Shown here: one piece after another, positions 1 to 10,750 of the stretch
How the letters are laid out: each line of letters opens with the position of its first letter
Numbering within the stretch: position 1 is the first letter of the stretch
Assembly (NCBI GenBank): GCA_036898135.1
Contig: CM072512.1
Location: 24,119,424-24,183,423, forward strand
Length of the DNA: 64,000 nt
Source: Oncomelania hupensis
Taxonomy: Eukaryota; Mollusca; Gastropoda; Littorinimorpha; Pomatiopsidae
Direction of reading: 5' to 3'
Translations under genes and position numbers: made by a program
The notes under the pieces: model-generated
The model's input: only the letters and a program-made list of their open reading frames with translations
Told to the model about the DNA's origin: nothing
The model's database searches: none

Positions 1-16
1 GATAGGATAGGATAGG
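1..16 (+). mobile_element. 3' tail of an RTE-like LINE copy
   Basis: The window opens with GATAG units. The same (GATAG)n tail ends the full-length RTE-like LINE at 27553-30918 and its fragment at 5086-5180. The rest of this copy would lie to the left of the window. It could instead be a short independent microsatellite. Confidence 0.4.
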
Positions 17-455
17 ACATTGCAATCATGGTGTTAACTGTCTTTTGGTCGTTTGTTTTTAATTGTAGGCTACTCAAAGAAAAATAAAACAAACAATTTT
101 TGAATCGAAGAGAAATGTACTTGCAAAAGAGAAAAAGTGTCGTTCTGTGTGGACTCAAGATGAAATCCTTATTCTGCTTCGCAAAAGGATATTTCTGTAT
201 GAAATAAATCTTTTTACATGATGTTGGTTTGTTTTATCACATATAAATCATGTCGTCTTTGTTTTGTGTTGTTGGTTGGATTTTATTGGTAAGACTGATT
301 TTAGTGATTTGATTGAAGAAAGAGGACGTATTTTTGATACATCAGATTTAAATAAGATTTTTCAAGAGGTTGCATGTGAAAGTTTGTTTGAATATTTAAG
401 AATAACAGGCTTGTTTTTTAAGATTTGAACCATTTTATAATATTTTAAGATAACG
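17..455. other. No gene seen
   Basis: AT-rich sequence with no reading frame, RNA gene or repeat that I recognise. Confidence 0.5.
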
Positions 456-515
456 TCCCTCTGGTCCTGATTTGGCTCGGAAGAATCCGCTGGACTTAAA
501 GCAATAACCATGTAA
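456..515 (+). mobile_element. R1 retroposon, 3' end fragment
   Basis: This matches the 3' terminus of the R1 family defined by the copies at 10751-11324 and 61448-62074: the CTGATTTGGCTCGGAAG segment, the GGTCC...GGAC stem, then a GTAATGTAATG tail. No clean TSD is visible. Confidence 0.65.
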
Positions 516-546
516 TGTAATGAAATTTAACGAAATAAAATCAATT

Positions 547-978
547 TTAAAATGATAAAATAAAAACGTGCAAAACATGCCTAAAATCACAGACCAAAGT
601 CCATGCAAACTGGATGGCTAGAGAGAGGATTTTGAGGATCGGATGTGGCGCTCCGATCACGTCCTGGGACTGTTTGCTAACAAACAGGCCAAAGTCGTCA
701 GCGATGGGACAAAAATCTACGCCATGTTTGTTTGCGACCTTTAGGCGGAACGACGACGCGACCCTTTTGTGAATGATGATGTGTTCATTGTGATGGTTGC
801 AGTCGAAGTTTACAATGAGAATGGGACTACGACATTGCAGTTTAAAACTGACGACTTTGTAGATAAACAAGGCAGATCCTTGTAGAAGAACAACATTATA
901 AAAATGTAACAATCTCATTTTGTACAAAACAAACAATTCAGTCAGTAAATGGAGAGAGCAAGAAGTAATATTGTACAA
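547..978 (-). CDS. Unrecognised open frame, probably not a gene
   Basis: An open frame of 143 codons whose first codon is TTG; the first in-frame ATG comes 20 codons later. Its middle part (about 580-860) is richer in GC than its surroundings, and its codons look less random than nearby frames. I recognise no domain. It may be an exon or transposon relic, or chance. Confidence 0.12.
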   Translation of the reverse strand: MYNITSCSLHLLTELFVLYKMRLLHFYNVVLLQGSALFIYKVVSFKLQCRSPILIVNFDCNHHNEHIIIHKRVASSFRLKVANKHGVDFCPIADDFGLFVSKQSQDVIGAPHPILKILSLAIQFAWTLVCDFRHVLHVFILSF

Positions 979-1843
979 TGCAATATGTGGATTGTTGTTA
1001 AGTGATCGAGTTGAAGTGTAACTACAACTGAAGCCTTTAGTAGGTAGTGATTTTTATGCACAGATACCAAATTCGTTTAATATTTAGTCTACTTGTAAGC
1101 CAACATTAAATAACGGAAACCATTAATAATCCACTTTTAGTATCGCCATACCACAGACCACTCATTGCATTTGATTTAGCTTTACCCAGTAAATGTTGTG
1201 CGCTATTAACTATAGCACCAACTGTTTGCGAGGGTTGGAACGGAATGTAGACGAATCAATCGGTAGCCCTTGTTCAAGCGATCTGAGTAATATTTTACTT
1301 TGTTTGCTTCTCTTATCACTTTTTTTTATGGGTGGGGTGGAGATAGAAGGGATGGTGGCTGGAGTGTTACAAAATCTTACTTTTAATATTTTAGGGGTAG
1401 GGGGATTGGAAAAGAGGGGAGTGGGAGGAGAGGCAGAAGGGGATTGGGAATACAAATTTTATTTAATATAATGATCGCATCACTATAAAACAAAGATAAC
1501 CTAAAACAGAACGAAGCATTTGTGCAAAGCGACTTTGCTTTGTTCTCGAAAACTAGACTAATTACAGACTTCAACTTGAAATATGTAACCATGTGACCGC
1601 CATGCTGGTTAACTTATTTCCCTCCCATCCCCTATTATTAAGATTACTTGTTTGTTAGCCCGCGAAACAGCCCCATACCATAACGTACATCTCTAATATG
1701 CTAATGAAGACACCTGTCGAGAAATGTGACAACTATGATTAACAGGGCAAACAAACTTGCAACCTAACCCTCTAATATTACCTTGATTACCATTCACCTG
1801 TACATGTAGCCTCCACGCGTAAGTTCTGTTTTGAAAGCCAGTA
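979..1843. other. No gene seen; purine-rich tract
   Basis: Nothing recognisable except a G-rich purine stretch around 1325-1450, which leaves both strands open by composition alone. Confidence 0.45.
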
Positions 1844-1844
1844 C

Positions 1845-2263
1845 TATCCTATCCTATGCTATCCCGTAACTCGTGGGTCGTTGGGGCACCACAGATGATC
1901 GTACTCCATCTTTCTCTGTCCTCAGCAACCCTCAGGGCTTCTGTCAGTGTCAAGCCAGTCCATTTTCGATTGTTGTCCTCCCACCTCTTTTTCTGTCTCC
2001 TTCTTCTTTTGCCTCCTTGCACCGTGCTTTGCAGGATGGTTTTTGCAAGGCCTGATGCTCTGCTGATGTGGCCATACCGTCGGAGTTTCCGTTTCTTCAC
2101 CACTGTAAGCATGTCATCGTGTTGTCCAACGGCTTGTGTGATAGTCTGTCGGACTTCGTGGTCCTGATTTGGCTCGGAAGAGTCCGCTGGACCTAAAGCA
2201 ATAATCATGTAATGTAATGTCGGGCTTCGTGTTTGCTGATGTGCTGGGTATAAGAAATGTCCA
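1845..2263 (-). mobile_element. RTE-like LINE, 5'-truncated 3' fragment
   Basis: The sequence starts with the reverse complement of the GATAG tail. Read on the minus strand it encodes the C-terminal part of the RT polyprotein: the VVKKRKLRRYGH motif, an arginine/lysine-rich linker and a WTGLTL motif. The copy is 5'-truncated near 2263 and is interrupted by a 57-nt R1 insertion at 2161-2217. It is a dead fragment. Confidence 0.85.
2161..2217 (+). mobile_element. R1 retroposon, 57-nt 3' copy nested in LINE
   Basis: Only the 3'-terminal 57 nt of R1 are present, from GTCCTGATTTGG to the GTAATGTAATG tail. The host LINE is duplicated on both sides: TGTCGGACTTCGTG at 2147-2160 and TGTCGGGCTTCGTG at 2218-2231 (13 of 14 match). 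This is a target-site duplication, so even this minimal copy was inserted as a unit. Confidence 0.85.
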
Positions 2264-2264
2264 G

Positions 2265-2990
2265 CCTTTTTTCATCGGTATTCAAATTCGTAATTTGTTT
2301 TAAAAAAAACTATTAAAATATTTAATTAGTTAAAAAAATGTTGCTTTATAAAAAAAAGTTGTTTGACCTGATTGAGGAATGGTACGATTCAAACAGAGAA
2401 GGCCATACTACTGACTTTGTTTACGCTGAACTATCAAACTTGCTCAAATAGTGAGGAATCCATTTCCGACATTTGTTGAATATGACTGCGTTACTAGAAG
2501 ACCGCCTTTACAACAGTATTGAAGTATATATGACATAGAGAAAACTTTCTCCGGAATCTCTTTTTATGTTTTTTAAAATACTCATGTTAAGTAAAGAGAT
2601 CCATAAGCGTAGCTGGACCTCGACTAGTACCTTTCACTACTGGTTTATAAGCAAACCAAAGCCTCGGCTACTATGTATGAGTGGTAGGGCTTGACCCAAT
2701 GAATGGTCTTTGACAATGGAAATGTTATGTGTGAGTATGCTGACCGCAACACGCACTAGCGAAGATCATATTACAATGGCTGCAGAGTCCTAAAGTGGAC
2801 ACTGACACTGGCTCAGGGCCCCAAACTGTCATTTTGCTATTGCTAACCTGTCAAGGTTTGACCAGTCAAGCTACATAATGTCGTTTTGTTATCGAGTCCT
2901 GTGGTTTTGTTGTATTGGTGTAGGTAAAATCTAGCATGCACATGAAATATAGAGATTAGAACGACATGAAGCTTTTGAATAACACTCTTC
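2265..2990. other. No gene seen
   Basis: AT-rich sequence without a recognisable gene or repeat. Confidence 0.5.
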
Positions 2991-3007
2991 TTGTTGTTCT
3001 TCTCTGT

Positions 3008-3160
3008 GTGTGTGGTTTAAGAGACGCACGCGCGCACACACACACACGCACACGCAGCGCTCACACACACACACGAACGCACGCACACTCAAAAGCCGAC
3101 ACACACACAAACACACACACATATGCACACAAACTCACACTCGTATAATCAATCTCTATT
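3008..3160. repeat. CA-rich compound microsatellite
   Basis: Interrupted (CA)n with CGCA variants. The open frames on both strands here follow from the repeat and are not genes. Confidence 0.9.
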
Positions 3161-3824
3161 AATCTCTCATGTGCATGTAAAATTATAATGTTGTTTTGTA
3201 TAAACGTTGTGTGAATGTTACCTTTTATGCTATTTTGTAAAATATGTATTTGTTATAAAAGAAAGAAACTTTAAATTGAAAAGTTTCCATCCTGTTGCTT
3301 ATGTTATCACTATAATTTGTTCTCCTTCCCAATCTGCACCCCTACCCCATCCCTATTAACACCCCACGCGTTCAATATCTTCGTTATTATTATCTGTGGT
3401 ATGCGTAAAGAACACATTTTAGCGAAGTAAGTAGGATTCTGTTTCTTTTTCTGAAAAGGATTTACCTACATGTAATAGCGGCGGCGTTATGGCCAGAATC
3501 AGCTTTCTCAGTTTCACCCTTACTTACATAATTATTATCATCCTTGCCGTAAGCCATTGTTGCGGTCCGCCGCTGCAGCGGCGACGTCGTCGCCACAATC
3601 GCTGTGGCCGATTATTGTTTTAAAAGAAGAAACAGGGCGCAACTGCCATAATCTGATGTGCATGTATGAATTGTTGTCAAGAATCTATGGGTTGAAGGCA
3701 TATATCTGTTCATTTTGCGACTAAAATTAAGGCTCTAAGAACACCTGGAATGTTGTCAAATGTATTTATGTGTATCCTTCTATTTTGATCGTTTGGCGTT
3801 GTTACTAGAGCCAACAAAAGAGAG
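3161..3824. other. No gene seen; GC palindrome
   Basis: No coding signal. A perfect 16-bp palindrome, CGCCGCTGCAGCGGCG, lies at 3568-3583 in a small CpG-rich island within otherwise AT-rich sequence. Confidence 0.4.
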
Positions 3825-4170
3825 CATATTACTCCGGTTTTACGCTCCCTGCACTGGCTACCTGTTGCAAAGAGAATCGACTACAAAGTCCTCTTTATTA
3901 CATATCAGTGTGTAAACAAAACAGCTCTCGAATATCATCAAGAATTGATTAACATTTGTGCTCCTTCTCGCACTCTCCGCTCATCGTCAACATCACAGCT
4001 TGTAGGGCCTGGTAAAAGAGAGGGCACTCAAAAACAAGCGATCTGGGGTCAGGTCATTCAGAAATGCTGCACATGCCCTCTGGAATACAATACCAGAGGA
4101 TATTAAATTGGCAACAGATGTCCACGCTTTTCGCCGGAAGCTCAAGACCTATTTCTGTTCACGACAGTAA
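3825..4170 (+). pseudogene. Non-LTR retrotransposon RT C-terminal relic
   Basis: Translation of the plus strand with frameshifts gives the region just after the reverse transcriptase of CR1/L2/Jockey-type LINEs: a HITPVLRSLHWLPV-like block, a YKVLFITYQCVN-like block and a RTLRSSS-like block. The intact LINE at 20943-23303 encodes the equivalent HVTPLLKALHWLPI block. Stops and frameshifts show that it is dead. Confidence 0.75.
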
Positions 4171-5085
4171 CTGTCACATTTTTCCTTGCGCCCCGTGCAT
4201 GTCTCTATTGAGTTGTGCGCCATACAAGTGGACATTGAGTTGGATTGGAACCCCACCACCACCTCCATCCCTCCCTACTCACCCTCTTCTCCCATCCTTC
4301 CAAAAAGCCCATCTACTATCTCCGTAACCCATCCGCATTCCATAAATTCCAAATGAAACATTGAGAGAAACAACATGTGTTTACGCAACGGACGCTGACC
4401 AGACGTAAGCACCTGGGTTCACACTTTCCACACGTTTCGCGACATTTACACCAAGACGGTATCTTCTGCGTCAGCACGCGCCAGGCTTTCCATTTCCGGT
4501 CATAGGACTGTCTCATTGTCTCGGCCTGCCTGCAAAACAGGCTTTGAGCAAAACAGGGGAAGTAATCTATGCCGAGCAAATTATTGATCTTTGTCAGGGA
4601 GAGTCGAAAGGGACAGGAAAGGATGACACGGGGGGAGAGGCAGAGAATCGATCATCCGATATTTTCGCGTCTGCTCTGTAGAATCATACAGTCGACATTG
4701 TTCTACCGCTTATCGTGCAGAAAAATCCTCAACATGCTGAAGCCCTCGGTGGGAGAGCGTAAAGGCTAAAGGGCAGGGATGAATGTCTGATGAAATAAAT
4801 AAATAAATAAATAAATAATTCATTATTGAATGTAACGTATACCATAATCGTTATTAACGAATGTGAATGAACATGACTAAGGGGCATAATTATGCCATTA
4901 TCAGCAGGAAGGTCCTATTGATTTGTTGCCACAAGGTCCAACTTAAATTCATTGCGTGTAACATGTCATCTATTCCAGAGCATGGACAGGTGTAAAACAG
5001 TTATAAGATTTTAAATTAATTTGCTTCCTTTGTTGCAAATTGCTATACTTTATTTAGTAAGTATCCATACATAACATTGAACGAA
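4171..5085. other. No gene seen; (AAAT)n tract
   Basis: A short (AAAT)n run at 4789-4818 could be the tail of a non-LTR element, perhaps the relic at 3825, but the intervening sequence is not recognisable. A small cysteine-rich frame on the minus strand (4316-4579) resembles nothing I know. Confidence 0.4.
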
Positions 5086-5180
5086 GCCATGAGGACAGAG
5101 AAAGATGGAGTACGCTGGTTAAACGATCATCTGTGGCGCCCCAACGAACTTTGAGTTACGGGATCGGATAGGATAGGATA
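5086..5180 (+). mobile_element. RTE-like LINE, 3'-terminal fragment
   Basis: Encodes only the last codons of the LINE (a DRERWSTLV-like block and the following basic tail), then the family's GATAGGATAGGATA tail. The 5' end is truncated near 5086. Confidence 0.8.
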
Positions 5181-5734
5181 CATAAAAGTTCTCTATCAAA
5201 ATAACGGTTTATAATGAGGTATTTGAAGCCTAAAATATTGTAGAAGACATAACTCGTGCTTACATATATAAGATCTTTGAATACGTATTTCGATTATGAT
5301 CTTCCACGTTTCTAGAGTCCATTACGACTAGTAATGTCTTTAGCACAAAGGACAGTAAATCTGATGTTCAGCACAATTCAGTTCAACGCTTACACTGATT
5401 GAGCATATGATCAGTTTGCTTTTGATAAAACCTTTACAATCCAATGTGTTGAATTTGCCGTTGATAATGTTACAGCACTGTAGGCCGAAGTGTTGTATAT
5501 GGATCGAATCGCTTATCGTACTAGTTTTATCATGCGGTGTTTTGTTTGCCTTAAGTAAATAATACATTACATTGGGTACGTGAACACACGAGACGGCCCA
5601 TGCAAGCAAGAAGAGATGAAATGTTTGCGTGATTACACGCTTTATGCAAGCTTACTCATGTATTGTAGCATTGAATGTTGTTTGCCTGTGAAAAAGTGTC
5701 CGCCGGAAAGTATTTAAATGGAACGTTCGATCCG
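5181..5734. other. No gene seen
   Basis: No gene. The 89-codon frame on the minus strand has no recognisable motif. Confidence 0.45.
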
Positions 5735-6240
5735 AGCGACAACCGTTCACATTAAAACATATTGTCATGCAAGAAATTATCCTAAATAATAATAATACGT
5801 CATTGTCTGTGAATTTCTATCACAAATTTTCGTAACTGTGTATTGTCTGAAGTTATGTTGCCAGCAACATTCGATTTTATAGCAACAACCGTTCGCATTA
5901 AAAATATAGGTGTACAAGAAATCACACTAAACAATAATAGTCACTGTTTGTCTGACATTGTTACTTATAAGTTATGTTATGCTGCGTTTATAAATTATGT
6001 TTGAATATATGTGAAAGAGATGGAGAAAGTGCGTGCGCTAAGTGCGTGTGCTTGAGTGTGTGTACATGTGTTCCTGTTTAGATGCATAAGTTTGAATGCG
6101 TGCGTACAGTCTTTATCATCTTGGTGAAAAAAGACTTTAATAAAACAACCAACCAACCATCATTGTTTGTAAATGTCTAAATCAACTTTTCGTACACTGT
6201 TATTGTCTGAATTTCTGTTGGCAGCAACTTTGTGAGGCTA
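5735..6240. repeat. Degenerate ~140-bp repeat, 2-3 copies
   Basis: Blocks near 5738-5875 and 5880-5965 share GCAACAACCGTTC, a CATTAAAA segment and an AATAATA segment. A third partial block (about 6158-6238) repeats the CATTGTTTGT...CAGCAAC part. The third block is separated by sequence ending in AACCAACCAACC, possibly a small insertion. Confidence 0.45.
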
Positions 6241-6291
6241 CAGTTAGTTGGTTAGTTATTCATTGTTTATAGGGCCCAGCGTGAGGCTCCA

Positions 6292-6626
6292 TAGTCCGTT
6301 AGGTAGGAAGTGAAACACTTACCCCCCCTAGGGAATTTTGTAAACTATGTTTTTCTGTTAGCCTATCATACCTTCTTTGGATTTCTGCTTGTTTGGTTTT
6401 TGTACACTGGTGGGTTTGGGTACCAGACGGCCCAGAAGGGCCCATTTTTCCTTCTTTGGGCCCTATATTGGCTATTGGGCGGTATGGTTCTTTGAAGAGC
6501 TGTTGTGTTAATGTTTATCAACATATTTCTAATCAGTTTACAGTTTTTGGAAGATAATTGATTGTTGTTTGTGTTAGTATGTGTTTTGTGATAATATCAT
6601 GTTCATTAAGAGCATGGCTGGGGTAC
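6292..6626 (+). repeat. Left inverted repeat arm
   Basis: Matches 9451-9785 in reverse complement along its length, with an indel near the outer end where the left arm has one C-rich tract and the right arm two. It contains GGGTTTGGGTACCAGAC and a GGGCCC-bounded internal palindrome, both conserved in the other arm. Confidence 0.85.
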
Positions 6627-6917
6627 AAATTAAAGGTTTTTACAAAGTCGATTTTCCCTCTGTGAATCATACCTTTCTGCTTCCTAAAGCCCAAAAGCTT
6701 ATGTTTGCAAGTTGTAAACAACTTTCTTTGTTATTGTTGTAGTTCTTAACTTTTTTGTGGCGCACATACAATTGTGGAAGTACTGAATGAACTATCCTGT
6801 TGTTTTTATGACGTCATTGGACGCCTATAACCAATGGGACTATTTACCACAGCATTGCATTGCACTAGTGAGGTCTTTACACAATATTGATTGTAATAAT
6901 CTTTGAATGAAAGAACT

Positions 6918-6923
6918 CAGAGA

Positions 6924-6970
<47 letters not shown>
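6918..6970. repeat. (GA)n microsatellite
   Basis: Nearly pure GA dinucleotide repeat inside the inverted-repeat unit. Confidence 0.95.
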
Positions 6971-6971
<1 letters not shown>

Positions 6972-7463
6972 AAACAAAGAAACAGTTACAGAAAATAACA
7001 GGTTTTTGACTTATTTTAAGTAAAGTATCATTAACAGCAAATGTGGTTTTTATCATAACCATTCAACCACTCTAAGCATAAAATAAAAATTTTTCAATTA
7101 CTGAAGAAACAAAAAGTAAACTAAAACCTTGTTTTTGATATTAAATTGCAGAACTGGTTACTGATACTAAAACTTGATGCTATGTCATACACATAGGCAA
7201 ATCTTTACTGTAGGTTGTACTTAAGTACAAACTAAATCATCAACAAAATACTGTCATGGAACATTTTCGTTAATTATAGAGTGACAATATGACTAAACAT
7301 GACTACACGCATTAAAGTCACAATTACAGCCAATACATCAAATTTATACATGTATCAAAAACTACAAATGCTCTTTGGCAATACTGGAATTGCAAAACCA
7401 GCGGGTTGGAAGTATTGAAGCATTTCTTATTGTTCTCGACTAAGGAATGCTCCGTAGTTTACT

Positions 7464-8906
7464 TTAATTGTCGTTTTTGTCCTCATTCAAGAAGACTACG
7501 TCTTTGAAATTATCTGTGTCTGGAGATTCATTCTCTGTGTTCAGAAGTGTCTCAAGTGGCGTCTCCAGCATGACATCAAGGAGTTCCTCTGGCATCAGGT
7601 TTCCTTTGGTCCATTTTACCTGCAGCTGCCCATTGCTTTTTTCCCAGCCATGATGCTCTGGCGAAGGCAGTTTAGGTGAAGGTATGTCTGCCTGTCTCCA
7701 GATCATTGCCTGATAATGAGCTCTTTCAAGATGCATCCTGAGTGAATCCTTGCAAGGTGGGAGCAGGCTCATGTCTACACCATCATATGAAGTGAGAAGC
7801 TGCCCTTCTTTTGTTGAGAATCTTTCGACAAACTTCTGGTACCTGATTTTGTTGATGTCATCTGAGAGAAGACCATACAGCAGACAAGTGAAGCGCTCGA
7901 GCTCTGCTAGTGCTGTGTTGTCGAGATCTTCTGTGGCACCAAGCTTAGCAAATGCAACTTGGAACTCAGGATGCTTCTTCAGGATCTTGATGTGGCTGAT
8001 TTTGCCCTTGCGCACAAAAGCGCTGGTCGTGTCACACCCGCTGTAGGCATGAACAGCCGGCAAGATGGCGCAGATCTCTTCACCAATGTGCTTGGCGATT
8101 TTCTTGATGTCAAGCAGCCTTCGATTCCCAGTATCAAAGAGGATGTCTTTCTGGATACGCTCAGCAAAAAACAGCAGGAGGGTGAAGACGTCCGTATCTG
8201 GACTACGCACTGTGATGGTTGTTTCTTTGGATGAAACCTTTGAGGCATTCAGGCAGTGTAGGACAATTTTTGTGTCTGCCTCTTCTTGTGTAGAGCAGAG
8301 TTCTTCAACACTTTCAGACAGAGTTGTCAGACCATCAGCACTTAACAGGCACGTACAGTGATCCCCACACACAAACATTATCTGTCTTCCTTTGAGTTTT
8401 GCAGCGTACCTGTCATGCTTCCACTCATCAAGCAAAAACTTTGTCAGGTTCTGCTTATTCTCGTCATTGCTTAAGAAGGTTTTCCAATTTCTTGGAACCT
8501 TTGTGGATGATCCTTTGATCAGATGCACCGTACCCAAACCCCTTCTTGATCTTTCTAGCTCTTTGACAGAGTACGGGTAGTAGGAATCAGTCACAAAGTC
8601 AACCCTTGCTGCTTTGGGAAGTTGATCGAAGAGAGTCTCTGCAAGACCTCCAAAGTTGTCTGGGATGTTTGTCTGCGCATGGTACATAGCATTCCCATCA
8701 ATGATGTAGATGTTGCTATCTCGAGAGGGCCTTTCTGCTGTTTGGACGTCTTTTGCGAGAAACAAAGGTGTTACTTTCTCACGATTACCCTGGCAACAAT
8801 GAACGACACATATAGGTCCTCCTAATGTCCTTTTCTTTCTGACTTTGGCATTGATTTGTGCAGATTTCAAATTTAAGGGCTTTTCGTCGGATTGCCTCTT
8901 TGACAT
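7464..8906 (-). CDS. PIN/FEN-like (5'-nuclease fold) protein
   Basis: A 480-codon open frame starting at the first ATG (8906). Upstream codons are open for only a few triplets before a stop. It resembles a family of uncharacterised metazoan proteins that carry a PIN/FEN1-like nuclease core. Acidic residues fit such a site: D70 (IIDGNAMYH), E208/E209 and D211 (QEEADTK), D237 and D239 (SPDTDVF) and D292 (SGCDTTS). The family usually follows with a RAHYQ motif, present here as RAHYQAMIW. The frame has no breaks, unlike most repeats nearby. A putative acceptor (TTTTGTGCAG) lies about 50 bp upstream of the ATG, so a 5' exon is possible. Location between long inverted repeats suggests a transposon gene, but no transposase is seen. 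Nuclease activity is inferred, not shown. Confidence 0.7.
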   Translation of the reverse strand: MSKRQSDEKPLNLKSAQINAKVRKKRTLGGPICVVHCCQGNREKVTPLFLAKDVQTAERPSRDSNIYIIDGNAMYHAQTNIPDNFGGLAETLFDQLPKAARVDFVTDSYYPYSVKELERSRRGLGTVHLIKGSSTKVPRNWKTFLSNDENKQNLTKFLLDEWKHDRYAAKLKGRQIMFVCGDHCTCLLSADGLTTLSESVEELCSTQEEADTKIVLHCLNASKVSSKETTITVRSPDTDVFTLLLFFAERIQKDILFDTGNRRLLDIKKIAKHIGEEICAILPAVHAYSGCDTTSAFVRKGKISHIKILKKHPEFQVAFAKLGATEDLDNTALAELERFTCLLYGLLSDDINKIRYQKFVERFSTKEGQLLTSYDGVDMSLLPPCKDSLRMHLERAHYQAMIWRQADIPSPKLPSPEHHGWEKSNGQLQVKWTKGNLMPEELLDVMLETPLETLLNTENESPDTDNFKDVVFLNEDKNDN

Positions 8907-9450
8907 TGCAAACTTCTTGCCCACTCTTTAGATTTATACTTCTTTACATGACACCTGCACAAAATGAAATAATGGATTTTACATGTGATTGTATTTTCTT
9001 TAAAATGAAAAACCAAGTAAATTGCCACAAGTGAGCAGAAGTGCCAAAACATGACACTTACAGAGTATGTGAACAGCTGCTTTTAGGGGGTACCCTTGCA
9101 TCTGTAAATGCTACAGCCACAATTTTGGGGCTATCAAAACTAGACAGCCTGAAATCAGTTGCTTGATAACAAAGGCATTAGACGGTATTTGCCTTGTTTG
9201 GTCCACAAGGGGAAGTGTTCAGTTGTTTAAGATAGAGACCGCACAGAAGGGTAATTCTCGGAGGGTATTCTTACCTAAATCAGGGCACCAGGTCCCCAGT
9301 AAGTCGAATACCTTCACCAGGCACTTGGAGTCAACTGCTAGATTTCATAAGTCATGTAGATATGTGTCTAAGATAGACCAAATGAAAACAAAACGGAACT
9401 GTATAGGTCGCAGATTGTGAAAACGGGTTTTTACCCTTACGCCAAGAGGC

Positions 9451-9785
9451 GTACCCCAGCCATGCCCTTAATGAACATGATATTATCACAAAACACATAC
9501 TAACACAAACAACAATCAATTATCTTCCCAAAACTGTAAACTGATTAGAACTATGTTGATAAACCTTAACACAACAGCTCTCCAATGAACCATACCGCCC
9601 AATTGCAAATATAGGGCCCAAAGAAGGAAAAATGGGCCCTTCTGGGCTGTCTGGTACCCAAACCCACCCGTTTATCAAAACCAAACAACCGGCAATCAGT
9701 AACTTGATGACCAGGGTACCTGCGGATATATGTCTCATAAATTCCCTAGGGGGGTTAGGGGGGTCATAGGCCACCTAACGGACTA
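9451..9785 (-). repeat. Right inverted repeat arm
   Basis: Reverse-complement partner of 6292-6626, with the same outer TAGTCCGTTAGGT and inner GGCTGGGGTAC boundaries. Similarity stops abruptly on both sides of the arms. Confidence 0.85.
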
Positions 9786-10440
9786 CCAGGAAATGTCACT
9801 GTAAACTGTGGACACTTGCAACCCACTTTCATATAAAAGAGTTTAGTTTAAGACTTACTTTCGCATTAAAAAAAAGTTTTTATCCCCCTGCGCCAACATT
9901 TTATTTGAGAAAAAGAAATCACACATCATTACTCCCCGGAATATGAAGCTCTTAAAGGTGTATTTCGCACATAAGGTGACAAAGTTTCCTAAACATATTT
10001 TTTGAAACATAGTCACGCTGTTGTATTTTACGAGATATGTCGTCATCGTGTCCCCGTTGCAGTTGCGTTAGACTTTAACGGTAGTTGAGGGTAGGGGTGG
10101 AGTGAGAGAGGGTACAGTCATCAGAAGTACGGTCTCTGTGATCATGCCAGGTATCAGGAGTTACCATATCTTATATTACGCGAGCCTTCTGTTTTGTTTT
10201 GTCTGATGTTGTTTTTGTTAGCGACCATCAATGATACTATTTCATAATGCAAAGAGTTATCATGCTCATTCATTCCAGGCAGACTCTGCACAGTCTATGC
10301 GACAATATTTCAAGATGTCGTCTATTACACTACACACGCCCTGAGTGTTCTTGTATTTCCAAACTTTAAAATAGGGGAGATGGCATGGAGAGGGAGAGAA
10401 GGCGGAGAGGTGTGAGGAAAGGGGAATGGAGGGGAGGATG
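9786..10440. other. No gene seen
   Basis: AT-rich sequence with nothing recognisable. Confidence 0.5.
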
Positions 10441-10750
10441 AAGAGGGTATGGGGCGTCAGAACGAGCAAAATGTCGGTCTGTCGTTCCGTCCGTCCGTCT
10501 GTATGTCGGTTGGAAGCCATATCTCAAGAACCACTGAACAAACTTTGACCAAATTTCATAGGAACATTACCTAAGTTTGTGGCCTGGCTTCAGTGCTCTA
10601 CCGAAAGGTCAAGATCACTGGGCTCATTTGGTTCCAAATACGTTTTGCTCTTAGTCTCAAAAACTGCTTAAGCAATTTCGTTGAATGTAGGTATACAGGT
10701 ACCTCAGATCAAAGGCCATTTTTCAGTAGCAATCCGGTTGTCTGTCAGTC
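10441..10750 (+). repeat. Dispersed repeat with CCGTCCGTC motif (host of R1)
   Basis: A CGTTCCGTCCGTCCGTCTG tract is followed by sequence on the pattern ATATCTCAAGAACC...TTGACCAAATTTCATAGG. This layout is familiar from dispersed non-coding repeats in molluscan DNA (recollection, not searched). The repeat seems to resume at 11337 after the R1 insertion. Confidence 0.4.

Larger units (their letters stand above)
6292..9785. mobile_element. Candidate DNA transposon with long inverted repeats
   Basis: A left arm (6292-6626, plus) and a right arm (9451-9785, minus) are about 335 bp each and closely similar. Both begin with TAGTCCGTTAGGT at the outer edge and end with CATGGCTGGGGTAC at the inner edge. 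Between them lies one gene on the minus strand (7464-8906) for a PIN/FEN-like nuclease. Only CCA is shared at both outer junctions, so a target-site duplication is not established. Two oppositely oriented copies of an ordinary repeat flanking a host gene would look similar. Confidence 0.5.

Noticed and set aside
7468..8825. Plus-strand frames opposite the PIN/FEN-like gene
   Set aside because: Shadows of the long minus-strand frame, without conserved motifs.
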